A stretch of DNA of 64,000 nt from Stenotrophomonas maltophilia (GTDB lineage: Bacteria; Pseudomonadota; Gammaproteobacteria; Xanthomonadales; Xanthomonadaceae), in contig NZ_CP015612.1 of assembly GCF_002138415.1 (NCBI RefSeq), positions 2,396,001 through 2,460,000 on the forward strand, read 5' to 3'. Both the position numbers and the translations under genes were made by a program. The notes under the pieces were generated by a model. That model made no database searches and had not been told where the DNA came from. It was given only the letters and a program-made list of their open reading frames with translations. Position 1 is the stretch's first letter. Each line of letters starts with the position of its first letter. Shown here piece by piece: positions 1 to 8,841 of this stretch.

Positions 1-64
1 GCAGACGCGTGCCGATACCGTTGACGTTGAACGTTGCAATTCGAAGCGTTTTGCGGCGGGGCAT
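1..64 (-). CDS. xthA: Exodeoxyribonuclease III, N-terminal fragment
   Basis: Only the first 21 codons lie in the window; the gene runs off the left edge on the minus strand. From an ATG at 64 the translation begins MPRRKTLRIATFNVNGIGTR. The stretch IATFNVNGI is the hallmark N-terminal strand of exonuclease III/AP endonucleases, where the Asn contributes to the active site. The family removes abasic sites and 3' blocking groups in base excision repair. The gene is divergent from the GH13 gene that starts at 241. The family assignment is good for so short a stretch; which of the several xanthomonad ExoIII paralogues it is cannot be told. Confidence 0.72.
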   Translation of the reverse strand, partial: MPRRKTLRIATFNVNGIGTRL

Positions 65-240
65 GGACAAATGACTCCTCGGCGCAGCGGGGGTGAGCAT
101 TCACTCTGAGTATTCACTCTGCGCGCCTTGGCATGCACGGGCCGTGGATACCACGTCATGATGCGATGCCATTCGGTTCACGAACCGCTGCCACGGCGCG
201 CAGCAGGCTGGTCACCCGTGAACGGTGCCGGAGAAGCCCC

Positions 241-1827
241 ATGGCGGTGCGTCCGCTGCGCGCGATCTACCAGGTCGACCCGTATCTGTTCCGCGACAGC
301 CAAGGCCGCGGCTGGGGCACCCTGGATGGCATCACCGAAAAGCTGGACTACCTGCAGTGGCTCGGCATCAGCCATGTGTGGCTGCTGCCGTTCTACTGCA
401 ACGCCGGCCGTGATGGCGGCTACGATGTCACCGATCACTACCGCATCGATCCACGCCTGGGCGACGAGACCGCCTTTCAGCGCCTGGTCGATGCGGCCGA
501 CGCGCGCGGCATCGGCATCATCGTCGAACTGGTGATGCAGCACACCGCCAGCGCGCACCCGTGGTTCGTCGCCGCGCAGCAGGGTGACCCGGCCTGGCGC
601 CGCTGGTACCTGTGGAGCGACCACATGCCTGACGACGGCCTGCAGCCGATGTTCCCGCCGATCGAGGCCTCGGCCTGGACATGGGATGCCGAGGCCGGCG
701 CGTTCAACCGGCACATGTTCTACCGGCACGAGCCAGACCTCGACCTGGCCCATGCGCCGGTACGCGAGGAACTGCTGCGGGTAATGACCTTCTGGCTGCA
801 GCGCGGCGTGGCCGGCTTCCGCGTGGACGCCGTTCCGTACATGGTCGAGCGTGCTCGCCACGCCGACCCGCGCGACGACGGGCTGTGGCTGCTGGAGGCG
901 ATGCGCGCCACGGCAGACGCGCAGCAACGAGGGCTGCCACTGATCGGCGAAGCGGATGTCCGCGCGTCCCATTACGGTGACTTCCTGTGCCACGGGCGGC
1001 GGCTTTCGCACCTGCTCGATTTCCACCTCAACAATCACTTCTTCCTGGCACTGGCATGCGGCGATGCCAGCGAAGTGGCCCGGGTCATGGCCGAGTACGG
1101 CCCGCACGCGTCGCCGGACACACGCATTGCCTGGCTGCGCAACAATGATGAACTGGACCTTGAGCAGTTGGAGCCGGAGGAGCGCGAAGCGGTGATGGAA
1201 CGCTTCGCCCCTGAGCGTGGCATGCGCATCTATGGCCGTGGCATCCGCCGCCGGCTGGCACCGATGCTGGAGGGGGACATCGCATGGCAGGCCATGGCCT
1301 GGGCGGCGCTGCTGTCGCTGGGCCAGGTGCCAGTGATCCGCTATGGCGAAGAGATCGGCCTCGGTGATTGCCTGGAGCTGCCCGAACGCAATGCCGTGCG
1401 GATGCCGATGCACTGGCATGACGGCCCAGGGGCTGGGTTCACCGATCAACCGCGGCATGCCTGGCGCGCGCCACCGGCAGACGGCCCCTACGGTTACCGG
1501 ATGGTGAATGTCGAGGCGCAACGCGCGACGCCAGGTTCACTACTGCTGCGCGTGCGCGAGCTGCTGCAGCAGCGCAATGCACATCCCGTACTGCAGCAGG
1601 GCCCTCACACGCTCGACCCACCCTCACCTGCGCTGCTGATGCTCCGCTACGGCGAGGCACCCGATCAGGCGCTGGCACTGATCAACTTCGGCGACGAGCC
1701 GGTCGAGGTGGACGTGCCCCTGCGCGGTCCGCTGAACACGCTGGTGGGCCACGGCGCCGAGCTGCAGGGTCACCGCTGTTACCTGCAGGGCCACGGCTAT
1801 ACGTGGCTGGCTGCCGAAGGTGCCTGA
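241..1827 (+). CDS. GH13 alpha-amylase family protein, trehalose-synthase-like
   Basis: A 528-residue glycoside hydrolase family 13 protein. The start at 241 is chosen because GGAGAAG lies just upstream and the conserved N-terminus (YQVDPYLFRD) follows at once. The (beta/alpha)8 catalytic motifs are visible: GFRVDAVPYM with nucleophile Asp about 196, IGEADV with acid/base Glu about 237, and LRNNDELD with the stabilising Asp about 303. The pattern of these motifs plus RYGEEIGLGD and the late MPMHW resemble trehalose synthase (maltose to trehalose isomerisation) more than a secreted amylase. No signal peptide is seen, so it is probably cytosolic. There is no maltokinase domain. In region IV the usual NHD is NND, an atypical substitution. 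The 3' end overlaps the convergent oxidoreductase gene by about 31 bp. Exact substrate is uncertain. Confidence 0.82.
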   Translation: MAVRPLRAIYQVDPYLFRDSQGRGWGTLDGITEKLDYLQWLGISHVWLLPFYCNAGRDGGYDVTDHYRIDPRLGDETAFQRLVDAADARGIGIIVELVMQHTASAHPWFVAAQQGDPAWRRWYLWSDHMPDDGLQPMFPPIEASAWTWDAEAGAFNRHMFYRHEPDLDLAHAPVREELLRVMTFWLQRGVAGFRVDAVPYMVERARHADPRDDGLWLLEAMRATADAQQRGLPLIGEADVRASHYGDFLCHGRRLSHLLDFHLNNHFFLALACGDASEVARVMAEYGPHASPDTRIAWLRNNDELDLEQLEPEEREAVMERFAPERGMRIYGRGIRRRLAPMLEGDIAWQAMAWAALLSLGQVPVIRYGEEIGLGDCLELPERNAVRMPMHWHDGPGAGFTDQPRHAWRAPPADGPYGYRMVNVEAQRATPGSLLLRVRELLQQRNAHPVLQQGPHTLDPPSPALLMLRYGEAPDQALALINFGDEPVEVDVPLRGPLNTLVGHGAELQGHRCYLQGHGYTWLAAEGA

Positions 1828-2783
1828 GTGCGCAGCGCGGGCAGCACGTGTTCGGCGAAGTCGTCGATGAAACGTTCCTGCTCGCGGTTCACGTTGTGCA
1901 GGTAGATGCGATCGAACCCCAGTCCCTGCAGCTCCTGCAGCCAGGCCCGATGCTGGCCCAGGTCTGCCGAGACATGCACGTGCTCGCGCACCACCTCGGC
2001 GCTCACCGATCGGGCCTGTGCTTCGAACTGTTCGGGCTGGTCCAGGCCTTCGGCCAGTTCCGGCGGCAGCACGTTGGCGCTCCACTGCTCCATCGCGCCT
2101 TCCAGCGCAGCCTGTTCGGCGCGCGCGTAGGAGAGCTTGGCCTGCAGGTACATCGGCTTGCCCCTGCCACCGCCCGCCTCGAACGCTGCCACCACACGCT
2201 GCAACCGCGCCAGCGGTTGGCTGATGGTGATCAGGCCATCGGCCCAGCCCCCTATCCAACGTGCAGTCTCCTCCGTGACCGCTGCACCCAGCAGCGGCAG
2301 GGGAAGCGCCGGTCGGCTGTACAGGCGTGCCCTGCGCACCTGGAAGCCACCGTCGTGGTCGACCTGCTCGCCACCCCACAGCCGCCGCATCACCTCGGCC
2401 GCATCGCGCAGTGCCTTCTGCCGCTCCCGCTTGGCTGGCCACGGCTGGCCGGTGATGCGCTCGTTCAGGGCCTCGCCGGTACCCAGCGCCAGCCAGATCC
2501 GGCCCGGCGCCAACTGCTCCAGCGTCGCCGCTGCCTGTGCCACCAATGCCGGGTGCTGGCGCAGCATCGGGCAGGTCACCATGCCCAGGGTCAACGCGCT
2601 CTGCACCGCCAGCGCGCCGGCCCACACCCAGCTGTGGCCGGACTGCCCTTGCGCAGTCGTCCATGGGTGGAAATGGTCCGAGCACATCACGGCCTCGAAT
2701 CCCGCCTGTTCGGCGCGCAGCGCCAGGCCCAGCAAGGTGGCGGGCGGGAACTGCTCGTGCGATGCGTGGTAGCCGATGGTCAT
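1797..2783 (-). CDS. LLM-class flavin-dependent oxidoreductase
   Basis: A 328-residue bacterial luciferase-like monooxygenase family protein. It begins MTIGYHASHEQFPP, then GFEAVMCSDHFHPW, and carries GRIWLALGTGEALNE, the conserved LLM TIM-barrel signature around the flavin site. The combination of the YHASHEQ start and SDHFHPW resembles the subgroup described as probable non-F420 flavinoid oxidoreductases, so FMN rather than F420 is the likely cofactor; that is family inference. The start at 2783 fits the conserved N-terminus; an in-frame ATG exists nine codons upstream. The substrate is unknown. The gene is convergent with, and overlaps, the GH13 gene. Confidence 0.78.
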   Translation of the reverse strand: MTIGYHASHEQFPPATLLGLALRAEQAGFEAVMCSDHFHPWTTAQGQSGHSWVWAGALAVQSALTLGMVTCPMLRQHPALVAQAAATLEQLAPGRIWLALGTGEALNERITGQPWPAKRERQKALRDAAEVMRRLWGGEQVDHDGGFQVRRARLYSRPALPLPLLGAAVTEETARWIGGWADGLITISQPLARLQRVVAAFEAGGGRGKPMYLQAKLSYARAEQAALEGAMEQWSANVLPPELAEGLDQPEQFEAQARSVSAEVVREHVHVSADLGQHRAWLQELQGLGFDRIYLHNVNREQERFIDDFAEHVLPALRTQAPSAASHV

Positions 2784-2842
2784 CACGGATTCCGTGCGGG
2801 GACTGGACACGATGGCAACACCCCTCCAGCTAAAACGGCGTC

Positions 2843-3226
2843 ATGGAAACGAACGCTTCCTGCATCGGGCATCGACGCTGGGCTATCGCCGAGGGCTACA
2901 TTCCGGCCTGGAGCAACGGCCCGTCACCGGAGATGCAGAGTCACGAAACCTGCTGCGTACTCAATGCCGGCCACGAGCCCGCGCATGTCACGCTGACCCT
3001 CTACTTCGAAGACCGTGATCCCGTGGGCCCCTACCGGGTCACCGTGCCGGCGCGACGCACCTGTCACCTGCGCTTCAACGACCTGCAGGATCCGGCGCCG
3101 GTGCCGCGCGGCACCGGCTTTGCCACCCTCGTTGAATCCGACCAGCCGATCATCGTCCAGCACACGCGGCTGGATTCACGGCAACCGGCCAACAGCATCA
3201 TGACTACGATCGCCCATCCGTTGTGA
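2843..3226 (+). CDS. Sensory rhodopsin transducer family protein
   Basis: A 127-residue soluble protein that closely matches what is known of the Anabaena sensory rhodopsin transducer (ASRT) family. The blocks IAEGYIPAWS, SHETCCVLNAG, LYFEDRDPVGPYRVTVPARR, HLRFNDLQDP and QPIIVQHTRLDSRQ are all characteristic. ASRT is a small beta-sandwich that forms tetramers, binds a photosensory rhodopsin in cyanobacteria and has been reported to interact with DNA. Most bacteria carrying the family have no rhodopsin, and none is seen in this window, so here the role is probably a different small-molecule or regulatory function. The gene stands alone between the LLM oxidoreductase (divergent) and an SDR. The start is the only suitable ATG before the conserved sequence. 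Confidence 0.85.
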   Translation: METNASCIGHRRWAIAEGYIPAWSNGPSPEMQSHETCCVLNAGHEPAHVTLTLYFEDRDPVGPYRVTVPARRTCHLRFNDLQDPAPVPRGTGFATLVESDQPIIVQHTRLDSRQPANSIMTTIAHPL

Positions 3227-3326
3227 AGTCCTCCGCGCAGGCGTCCACGCTGCAACGACACCGCGCCCTCCGGCCGTTTACCCGCATGGAGGGAGACTGG
3301 CGCCGGTTTCCCTCCGGAGAGTGACG

Positions 3327-4193
3327 ATGGCCCTGCCCGACTACCCACGCCCGCCCTTCCCCGCCCAACAGCAATCCTTCCCCGGCAAGACCACGCAGAT
3401 GCAGCCGCGGCCGGACCACGGCGAAGACAGCTACCGCGGCCATGGCTTGCTGCAGGGCAAGAAGGCACTGATCACCGGCGGTGACAGCGGCATCGGCGCA
3501 GCGGTGGCCATCGCCTTTGCGCGCGAAGGCGCCGACGTTGCCATCGCGTTCCTCGATGGTGAGCAGGACGATGCCCGCCATGTGCAGCAGCAGATCGAAC
3601 AGGCCGGGCGCAAGGCCGTGCTGGTGCCCTGTGACATCAGCGACCCGGCACAGGCGCGCTCGCTCGTGGACCGCGTGGCGAGCGAACTGGACGGTCTCGA
3701 CATCCTGGTCAACAACGCGGCCTACCAGCGCTACTACGAACACTTCGACGACATCACCCTGGATGACTGGAAACGGACGTTCGATACCAATGTCCATGCC
3801 GTGTTCAATCTGACGCGGTTGTGCGTGCCACACCTGCGCCGTGGCGGCGCGATCATCAACACCGCATCGGTCAATTCCAAGCGACCGACCCCGAACATTC
3901 TTCCGTACTCTGCGACCAAGGGCGCCGTCGCCAACCTGACGCTGGGCCTGGCGGGCCTGCTGGCCGAGCACCAGATCCGCGTCAATGCCGTACTGCCCGG
4001 CCCGATCTGGACGCCGTTCATTCCCGCAGGCATGGCCGCCGAGGAGGTCGAGCAGTTCGGCTCGCAGACGCCGTTCGGCCGCCCCGGGCAGCCAGCCGAA
4101 CTGGCATCGGCCTATGTGATGCTGGCTTCGGACAGCGCCAGCTATACCTCCGGTGCACTACTGACCATTTCTGGCGGCGCTGCGACGCTGTAG
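3327..4193 (+). CDS. SDR family oxidoreductase (YghA/YdaD-like)
   Basis: A 288-residue classical-type short-chain dehydrogenase/reductase with a long N-terminal extension typical of the YghA/YdaD general-stress group. Visible motifs: TGGDSGIG (residues about 50-57) for the dinucleotide, NNAA (129-132), catalytic Ser about 181, and YSATK (Tyr about 194, Lys about 198). A Pro-rich N-terminus with TTQMQPRPDHGEDSY is the family signature. NADP(H) or NAD(H) use and substrate cannot be told. GGAG lies upstream; a GTG two codons earlier is an alternative start. The stop is five bases before the mscS-like gene, so the two are probably co-transcribed. Confidence 0.85.
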   Translation: MALPDYPRPPFPAQQQSFPGKTTQMQPRPDHGEDSYRGHGLLQGKKALITGGDSGIGAAVAIAFAREGADVAIAFLDGEQDDARHVQQQIEQAGRKAVLVPCDISDPAQARSLVDRVASELDGLDILVNNAAYQRYYEHFDDITLDDWKRTFDTNVHAVFNLTRLCVPHLRRGGAIINTASVNSKRPTPNILPYSATKGAVANLTLGLAGLLAEHQIRVNAVLPGPIWTPFIPAGMAAEEVEQFGSQTPFGRPGQPAELASAYVMLASDSASYTSGALLTISGGAATL

Positions 4194-4198
4194 CCTCC

Positions 4199-4792
4199 AT
4201 GACCGGATTGCCTGCCTGGATCGAAGACTGGCTGACCGTGGTTGTGCCGGTGGCCGAGGTGCTGGCCATCCTCGGCGTCGCATGGGTGATGGTGCGTGCG
4301 CTGGCGTGGCTGCTGGTGCAGGCCCGACAGCGCGGCAGGCTGGCTCCAGAGCTTCATGTGGGCCTGCGCCGCGGCGGTGCTCTGCTGCTGTATCTGGCGG
4401 CTGCGCTGCTGATACTGGAGCGACTGGGCGTTTCGCGCTCGGTGCTGTGGACCGCGCTGACCGGCTTCATGGCCGTCGGTGCAGTTGCCTTCTTCGCAGC
4501 GTGGAGCGTGTTGTCCAACCTGTTCTGTTCGTTCCTGATCGTCGCCACGCGCCCGTTCCGCATCAATGACACCATCGAGGTGCTGGAAAGCGTGGACAAG
4601 CCAGGCCTGTGCGGCCAGGTGGTGGATATCAACCTGATCTACACCACGCTGAGTGATCGTGGCGAAGGCGCGCGCGGTTGCCTGCTGCGCGTGCCGAACT
4701 CGTTGTTCTTCCAGCGCATCACCCGGCACTGGGGTGACAGCGGCTATTCGCAGTTGCCAGGAAGCGTGCCGATCAAAGGCAAGGCGCGCTGA
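4199..4792 (+). CDS. Small MscS-type mechanosensitive channel
   Basis: A 197-residue membrane protein of the MscS family. It has an N-terminal hydrophobic helix (about 12-35), a second (about 62-82), then the pore-lining helix region VLWTALTGFMAVGAVAFFAAWSV and SNLFCSFLIVATRPFRINDTIEV, the junction from pore helix to the beta domain that defines MscS proteins. The beta domain ends in VPNSLFFQRI. It is shorter than E. coli MscS (286 residues) because most of the C-terminal alpha/beta cage is absent. Such short forms probably still act as osmotic safety valves, but this is inference. It starts five bases after the SDR stop and is followed by an inverted pair of SMAG repeats and the convergent macB. 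Confidence 0.82.
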   Translation: MTGLPAWIEDWLTVVVPVAEVLAILGVAWVMVRALAWLLVQARQRGRLAPELHVGLRRGGALLLYLAAALLILERLGVSRSVLWTALTGFMAVGAVAFFAAWSVLSNLFCSFLIVATRPFRINDTIEVLESVDKPGLCGQVVDINLIYTTLSDRGEGARGCLLRVPNSLFFQRITRHWGDSGYSQLPGSVPIKGKAR

Positions 4793-4798
4793 GTCGCT

Positions 4799-4889
4799 GT
4801 AGCGCCGAGCCCATGCTCGGCTCGCTGCACACAGCGCAGGGTGCATTGCGGTCTGAACGGAGAGCAGCCGAGCGCGGGCCCGGCTCTAC
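4799..4889. repeat. Inverted pair of SMAG (GTAG) palindromes
   Basis: Two REP-like palindromes face each other: GTAGCGCCGAGCCCATGCTC starts at 4799, and its counterpart ends in GGCTCTAC at 4889. Each half is a hairpin (GCCGAGC/GCTCGGC type), and the GTAG termini are at the outer ends. They sit between the convergent mscS-like gene and macB, where they could act as a bidirectional transcription stop or mRNA 3'-end stabiliser. Confidence 0.75.
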
Positions 4890-4908
4890 GGTGCCACGGC
4901 GGACGACG

Positions 4909-6852
4909 CTACTCCGCCGCCAATGCCTGGATAGGGTCGAGCTGTGCGGCACTGCGCGCCGGGAAGTAGCCGAAGCCAAGCCCGATCGCAGACGAACATG
5001 CCAGCGCGGCGAGCACCGGGCCCGCCGTGAACAGGAACGGCACACCCAGCGACAGCAGGCTGGACAGCGCGCCCACGCCGAACGCGAACAGCACCCCCAG
5101 CACGCCACCGAACAGGCAGATCAACACGGCCTCGATCAGGAACTGGCGCAGGATGTCGCCCTGCCGTGCGCCCACCGCCAGGCGCACGCCAATCTCGCGC
5201 ACACGCTCCTTCACCGACACCAGCATGATGTTCATCACCCCCACCCCGCCAACCACCAGCGCCACTGCCGCGATGGCCGAAACCAACGCCGCCATGGTCT
5301 GGCTGGACTTCATCACGGCCTTGCGGATCTGATCGGCGTTGTAGATGAAGAAATCCCGCCGCCCATGCAGGCGTTGCAGTTCGGCAGCCAGCGAGGCTTC
5401 GGCGGCGGTGGTCGGTACGTTGTCGCGCACCCGCACGGTGATGCTCTCCAGCCGTTGACTGCCCAGCAGCCGCGAGGCGGCCGAGGTGTACGGCACGTAG
5501 ACCGTGGGCGTCGCGCCGCCGGCAAAGGCGCTGGCCCCGACCACGCCGATCACCTCCACCGGCATGCCGCCCAACAGCACCGTACTGCCGACCGGGTTGC
5601 CAGTGAACAATGCCTTGGCCGCCTTCTGGTCGACCACGCCTACCGCACGATGCGCATCCACTTCAGCATCGGTGAAGAAGCGCCCAGCCTTCAGCCGCAG
5701 CCCGCGCACACGCGGCAGGTCCGCGCCCACGCCCAGCACCTGGGTATTGGCACGGCGGCTGCCCTGCAGTGCTGCCACCGAACCGGTCAGATTGGGGCTG
5801 ACGCTGTCCACGTAACTCAGCGCGGCCAGATGGTCCGCATCGCCCACCACCAGCGTTTCGATCTCCGCCGAGCGCGGGTCACCGAAATCGGCGCCGGGGA
5901 ATATCTCCAGCGTGCTTGCACCCAGTTCGTTGATCTGTGATTCCACCTGCGCCTGCGCGCCCTTGCCCAGCGCGACCACGGTCACCACCGCCGCGACACC
6001 GATGATGATCCCGAGCATGGTCAGCAGCGTGCGCAATCGATGGGCCAGCATCGAACGCACCGCCATCCGCGCGGCCTCGCGCACCGCGTCCAGGCGCGCC
6101 CGGCGCTCGGCAGTCTGCGGCGGACCGCGTTCGGCGATGGACGCAGCAGGCGTCACCACCGGCGCCCTGTCATCACGATCGGCGACCACACGTCCGTCGG
6201 CGATCTCGATCACCCGGCCGGCATGCGCGGCAATTGCAGCGTCATGGGTCACCAGGATCACCGTGTGGCCCTGCGCGTGCAGGCGCTTCAGCTCGGCCAT
6301 CACCTGCTGGCCACTGGCGTGATCCAGCGCGCCGGTCGGTTCATCGGCCAGCACGATCGCGCCGCCGTTCATCAGCGAACGGGCAATGGACACGCGCTGC
6401 TGCTGGCCGCCGGACAGCTGGCTCGGCCGGTTCGCCATGCGTTCGCCCAGCCCCAGTGTTTCCAGCAGCGTGCGTGCGCGCGCATTGCGCGTCTCTGCGT
6501 CCACGCCCGCATAGACCGCCGGCAGCGCCACGTTCTCGGTGGCACTCAGGTTCTCCATCAGGTTGTAGCGCTGGAAGATGAAACCGAAATGCTCACGGCG
6601 AAGGCGCGCCAGCGCGTCCGGCGCCATCTGCTCGGTGGCCTCGCCATTCACGCGATAGCTGCCCTCGGTCGGCCGGTCCAGGCAACCAAGGATGTTCATC
6701 AGCGTGGACTTGCCCGAGCCCGAGGAGCCAATGATGGCGATGAACTCGCCGGCATCGATACGCAGCGAAACGTCCTTCAGCACCACCACCTCGCCGGCGG
6801 CCGAGCGATAGGCGCGCGATACGCCATGCAGTTCAAGCAGTGCGTCGGCCAT
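4909..6852 (-). CDS. macB: MacB-type ABC transporter, ATPase fused to permease
   Basis: A 647-residue MacB homologue, the usual length for the family. The N-terminal ABC ATPase has Walker A GSSGSGKST (about 42-50), LSGGQQQR signature and Walker B IVLADEPTGALD. It is followed by one transmembrane helix (LRTLLTMLGIIIGVAAVVTV), a large periplasmic domain, and three C-terminal helices ending near the FtsX-like PARSAAQLDPIQAL. MacB uses ATP hydrolysis to drive the MacA/outer-membrane channel complex, exporting macrolides, toxins or lipids from the periplasm. The ATG at 6852 lies just after the macA stop; a GTG at 6858 overlapping that stop is an alternative. No outer-membrane partner gene is adjacent. 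Confidence 0.92.
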   Translation of the reverse strand: MADALLELHGVSRAYRSAAGEVVVLKDVSLRIDAGEFIAIIGSSGSGKSTLMNILGCLDRPTEGSYRVNGEATEQMAPDALARLRREHFGFIFQRYNLMENLSATENVALPAVYAGVDAETRNARARTLLETLGLGERMANRPSQLSGGQQQRVSIARSLMNGGAIVLADEPTGALDHASGQQVMAELKRLHAQGHTVILVTHDAAIAAHAGRVIEIADGRVVADRDDRAPVVTPAASIAERGPPQTAERRARLDAVREAARMAVRSMLAHRLRTLLTMLGIIIGVAAVVTVVALGKGAQAQVESQINELGASTLEIFPGADFGDPRSAEIETLVVGDADHLAALSYVDSVSPNLTGSVAALQGSRRANTQVLGVGADLPRVRGLRLKAGRFFTDAEVDAHRAVGVVDQKAAKALFTGNPVGSTVLLGGMPVEVIGVVGASAFAGGATPTVYVPYTSAASRLLGSQRLESITVRVRDNVPTTAAEASLAAELQRLHGRRDFFIYNADQIRKAVMKSSQTMAALVSAIAAVALVVGGVGVMNIMLVSVKERVREIGVRLAVGARQGDILRQFLIEAVLICLFGGVLGVLFAFGVGALSSLLSLGVPFLFTAGPVLAALACSSAIGLGFGYFPARSAAQLDPIQALAAE

Positions 6853-6854
6853 GC

Positions 6855-8036
6855 TCACATCCCCAACAAGTTGGCAGCTTCCGGCTCAGCGCCGCGGGGC
6901 GCCTGGCCGACCACCACGTTCTCACCCGCCTTCAGCCCGGACAGGATCTGCACCGCCGTAGCAGTGCGCAACCCCGTGCTGACCTCACGCTCGGTGACGC
7001 GGCCCTTGGCATCGACCACCTGCACCGTGCCGCGGTTGCTGTCCTTGTCTTCGGATTCGGTCAATGCGGTCAACGGCACCTGCAGTGCGTTGGCAGCGCG
7101 TACCAGTTGCAGGGTGACCTTCACCGTCATCGACGGTTTCAGCTTCAGCCCCGGATTGGCCACATCGAACAGGCCAGCGTAGTACACCGCCTTCGGCGTC
7201 TGCGTCGAGCCGCCCGCGTTGCCGGTGGCGATATCGGCAATCGAGGACGGCGCCGGCTCCAGCTGCTGCAGATGGGATTCGTAGCGGCGGCCACTCGGCC
7301 CCAGTGTCGAAAACCACAGCGGCTGGCCGGGCGCGACCAGCTCCACATCGGCCTCGGCGATCTCGGCGCGCACGGTCATCGTGTCCATCTGCGCCAGCAT
7401 CACGATGGTCGGCGTGGTCTGCATCGAGTTCAACGTCTGCCCGGCCTTGGTGACGATGGCCACGATGTAGCCATCGCTGGGCGACACGATGCGGGTATAG
7501 CCCAGGTTGATCCGTGCGGTCTCGACCTGGGTCACCGCCTGGTCGATCTGCGCCTGCAGCGCGGCCACCTCCGAACGGGCCGCATCGCGTGCCACGCGCG
7601 CGGCTTCGAAGCCTTCCTGAGACACCAGGCGCGACGCCACCAGCTGCGACTGGCGCAGGTAAGCACGGCTGGCCTGCGCATAGCGGGCCTCGCTGGCGGC
7701 ATGCTGGGCACGCAACGTATTGGTGGCCGCCTCGGCGCTGCGCAGCGCGATACGCTGCGGCTGCGAATCGACCTCGGCGATCAGATCGCCGGCCTGCACG
7801 CGCTGGCCCAGCACCACATGCAGGCGCTTGACCTGCCCGGACACCTGCGCACCCACCGCCACCAGCTCCTTCGGATGGACCCGGCCGACCGCCTGTACGG
7901 TCTTCTCCAGATCCGCCACCCTTGCCGGAGCGGTGATCAGCGCGGCATCATCGCTGTCTGCGAAGGCCCACCAGCCGGCGCCGCCCGCGATGGCAGCCAC
8001 GGCTGCGGCAATGATCAAGGTCCTGCGGTTGTTCAT
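6855..8036 (-). CDS. macA: MacA-type periplasmic adaptor of efflux pump
   Basis: A 393-residue membrane-fusion protein. It starts with a short cytosolic tail and one transmembrane anchor (about residues 6-25), then biotinyl-lipoyl, alpha-helical hairpin and beta-barrel regions (QVSGQVKRLHVVLGQRVQAG; coiled region rich in Ala/Arg/Gln; LGYTRIVSPSDGYIV). This order is that of MacA/HlyD adaptors, which join the MacB permease to an outer-membrane channel. The start is set at MNNRRT because the helix follows directly; the frame is open further upstream but the extra sequence is not adaptor-like. It is coupled to macB, whose start adjoins the macA stop. It is divergent from a small membrane protein and an AdeRS-like two-component system that may control it. 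Confidence 0.9.
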   Translation of the reverse strand: MNNRRTLIIAAAVAAIAGGAGWWAFADSDDAALITAPARVADLEKTVQAVGRVHPKELVAVGAQVSGQVKRLHVVLGQRVQAGDLIAEVDSQPQRIALRSAEAATNTLRAQHAASEARYAQASRAYLRQSQLVASRLVSQEGFEAARVARDAARSEVAALQAQIDQAVTQVETARINLGYTRIVSPSDGYIVAIVTKAGQTLNSMQTTPTIVMLAQMDTMTVRAEIAEADVELVAPGQPLWFSTLGPSGRRYESHLQQLEPAPSSIADIATGNAGGSTQTPKAVYYAGLFDVANPGLKLKPSMTVKVTLQLVRAANALQVPLTALTESEDKDSNRGTVQVVDAKGRVTEREVSTGLRTATAVQILSGLKAGENVVVGQAPRGAEPEAANLLGM

Positions 8037-8271
8037 CGAAACGCCCGGCTGCGGGCGGCCACCCAGTGCGACCGCTGAGGCCGCAGTCTGCAAGCCAGGG
8101 GTGGACGTTTCTTGGAGCCACTGTGGAGATTGCATGGAGATCCGGCAGTCGTTCAGGCACGCCGCCGGCGGCTGAACCAGTCGATCCGCGTCCACGCAAT
8201 CTCGACACAATCTCGACCGAGTCTCCATCAATGGCGGCTAGCCTGGCAACCTTGCCGACTGCCTGCCCACC

Positions 8272-8841
8272 GTGCTCCGTCCCCATCCAGACCTGCCGTC
8301 GATCGATGTGCGCCGTGCCTACCTGGCCTGTTGCGCACCTTCGCCGTGGCTGCTCGCCCTGGTGCTGGCATCGACCACGGCCTGGATGCTGGCCAGTCCG
8401 CATGTGCTGGCGCCCCTGCTTGCAGGCTTCGGTGCTACCGCCCTGCTGTGGTTCCGCAGCGATGGGCCAGGCCACGCGAGCCGCCTCGGATCGCCCGCTT
8501 CGCTGGCGCTGATCGGCCTGACGATCTGGTCGGAGACGAAGCCCACCGCCGCCGGTGCCACGCTGCATCTGCTGCTCGCCCTCGCCACCCTGCTGATCGC
8601 CACCCAGATGACGCTCCGCCTGCGCGCCATCATGCGCATGGCCACCCGCCTGCAGGCACGGGTGGATGCGGCCGACATGGCATCGCGCTGGGCTCGTTTG
8701 TCGGCAGCGCTATCCGCCCTCGCTGCACGGGATCTGCGCGAAGGGCGGCCGCTGGCGCCATCGCTGCATCGCACGCTGGTGCTGGCCACGCTGGCCTGGG
8801 CCGCCAACGAGGAAGCACAGGCCATGGAGCGCCAACGATGA
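8272..8841 (+). CDS. Hypothetical membrane protein upstream of AdeRS-like system
   Basis: A 189-residue protein beginning at a GTG. Four hydrophobic stretches are seen in the first 120 residues (WLLALVLASTTAWML, VLAPLLAGFGATALLWF, ASLALIGLTIW, LHLLLALATLLIATQMTL), followed by a soluble Arg/Ala-rich C-terminus. No known domain was recognised. Its TGA overlaps the ATG of the downstream response regulator (ATGA), so translation of the two is probably coupled. The context, divergent from macAB, suggests an accessory sensor or membrane component of the same regulatory unit, but nothing in the sequence proves this. Confidence 0.6.
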   Translation: MLRPHPDLPSIDVRRAYLACCAPSPWLLALVLASTTAWMLASPHVLAPLLAGFGATALLWFRSDGPGHASRLGSPASLALIGLTIWSETKPTAAGATLHLLLALATLLIATQMTLRLRAIMRMATRLQARVDAADMASRWARLSAALSALAARDLREGRPLAPSLHRTLVLATLAWAANEEAQAMERQR

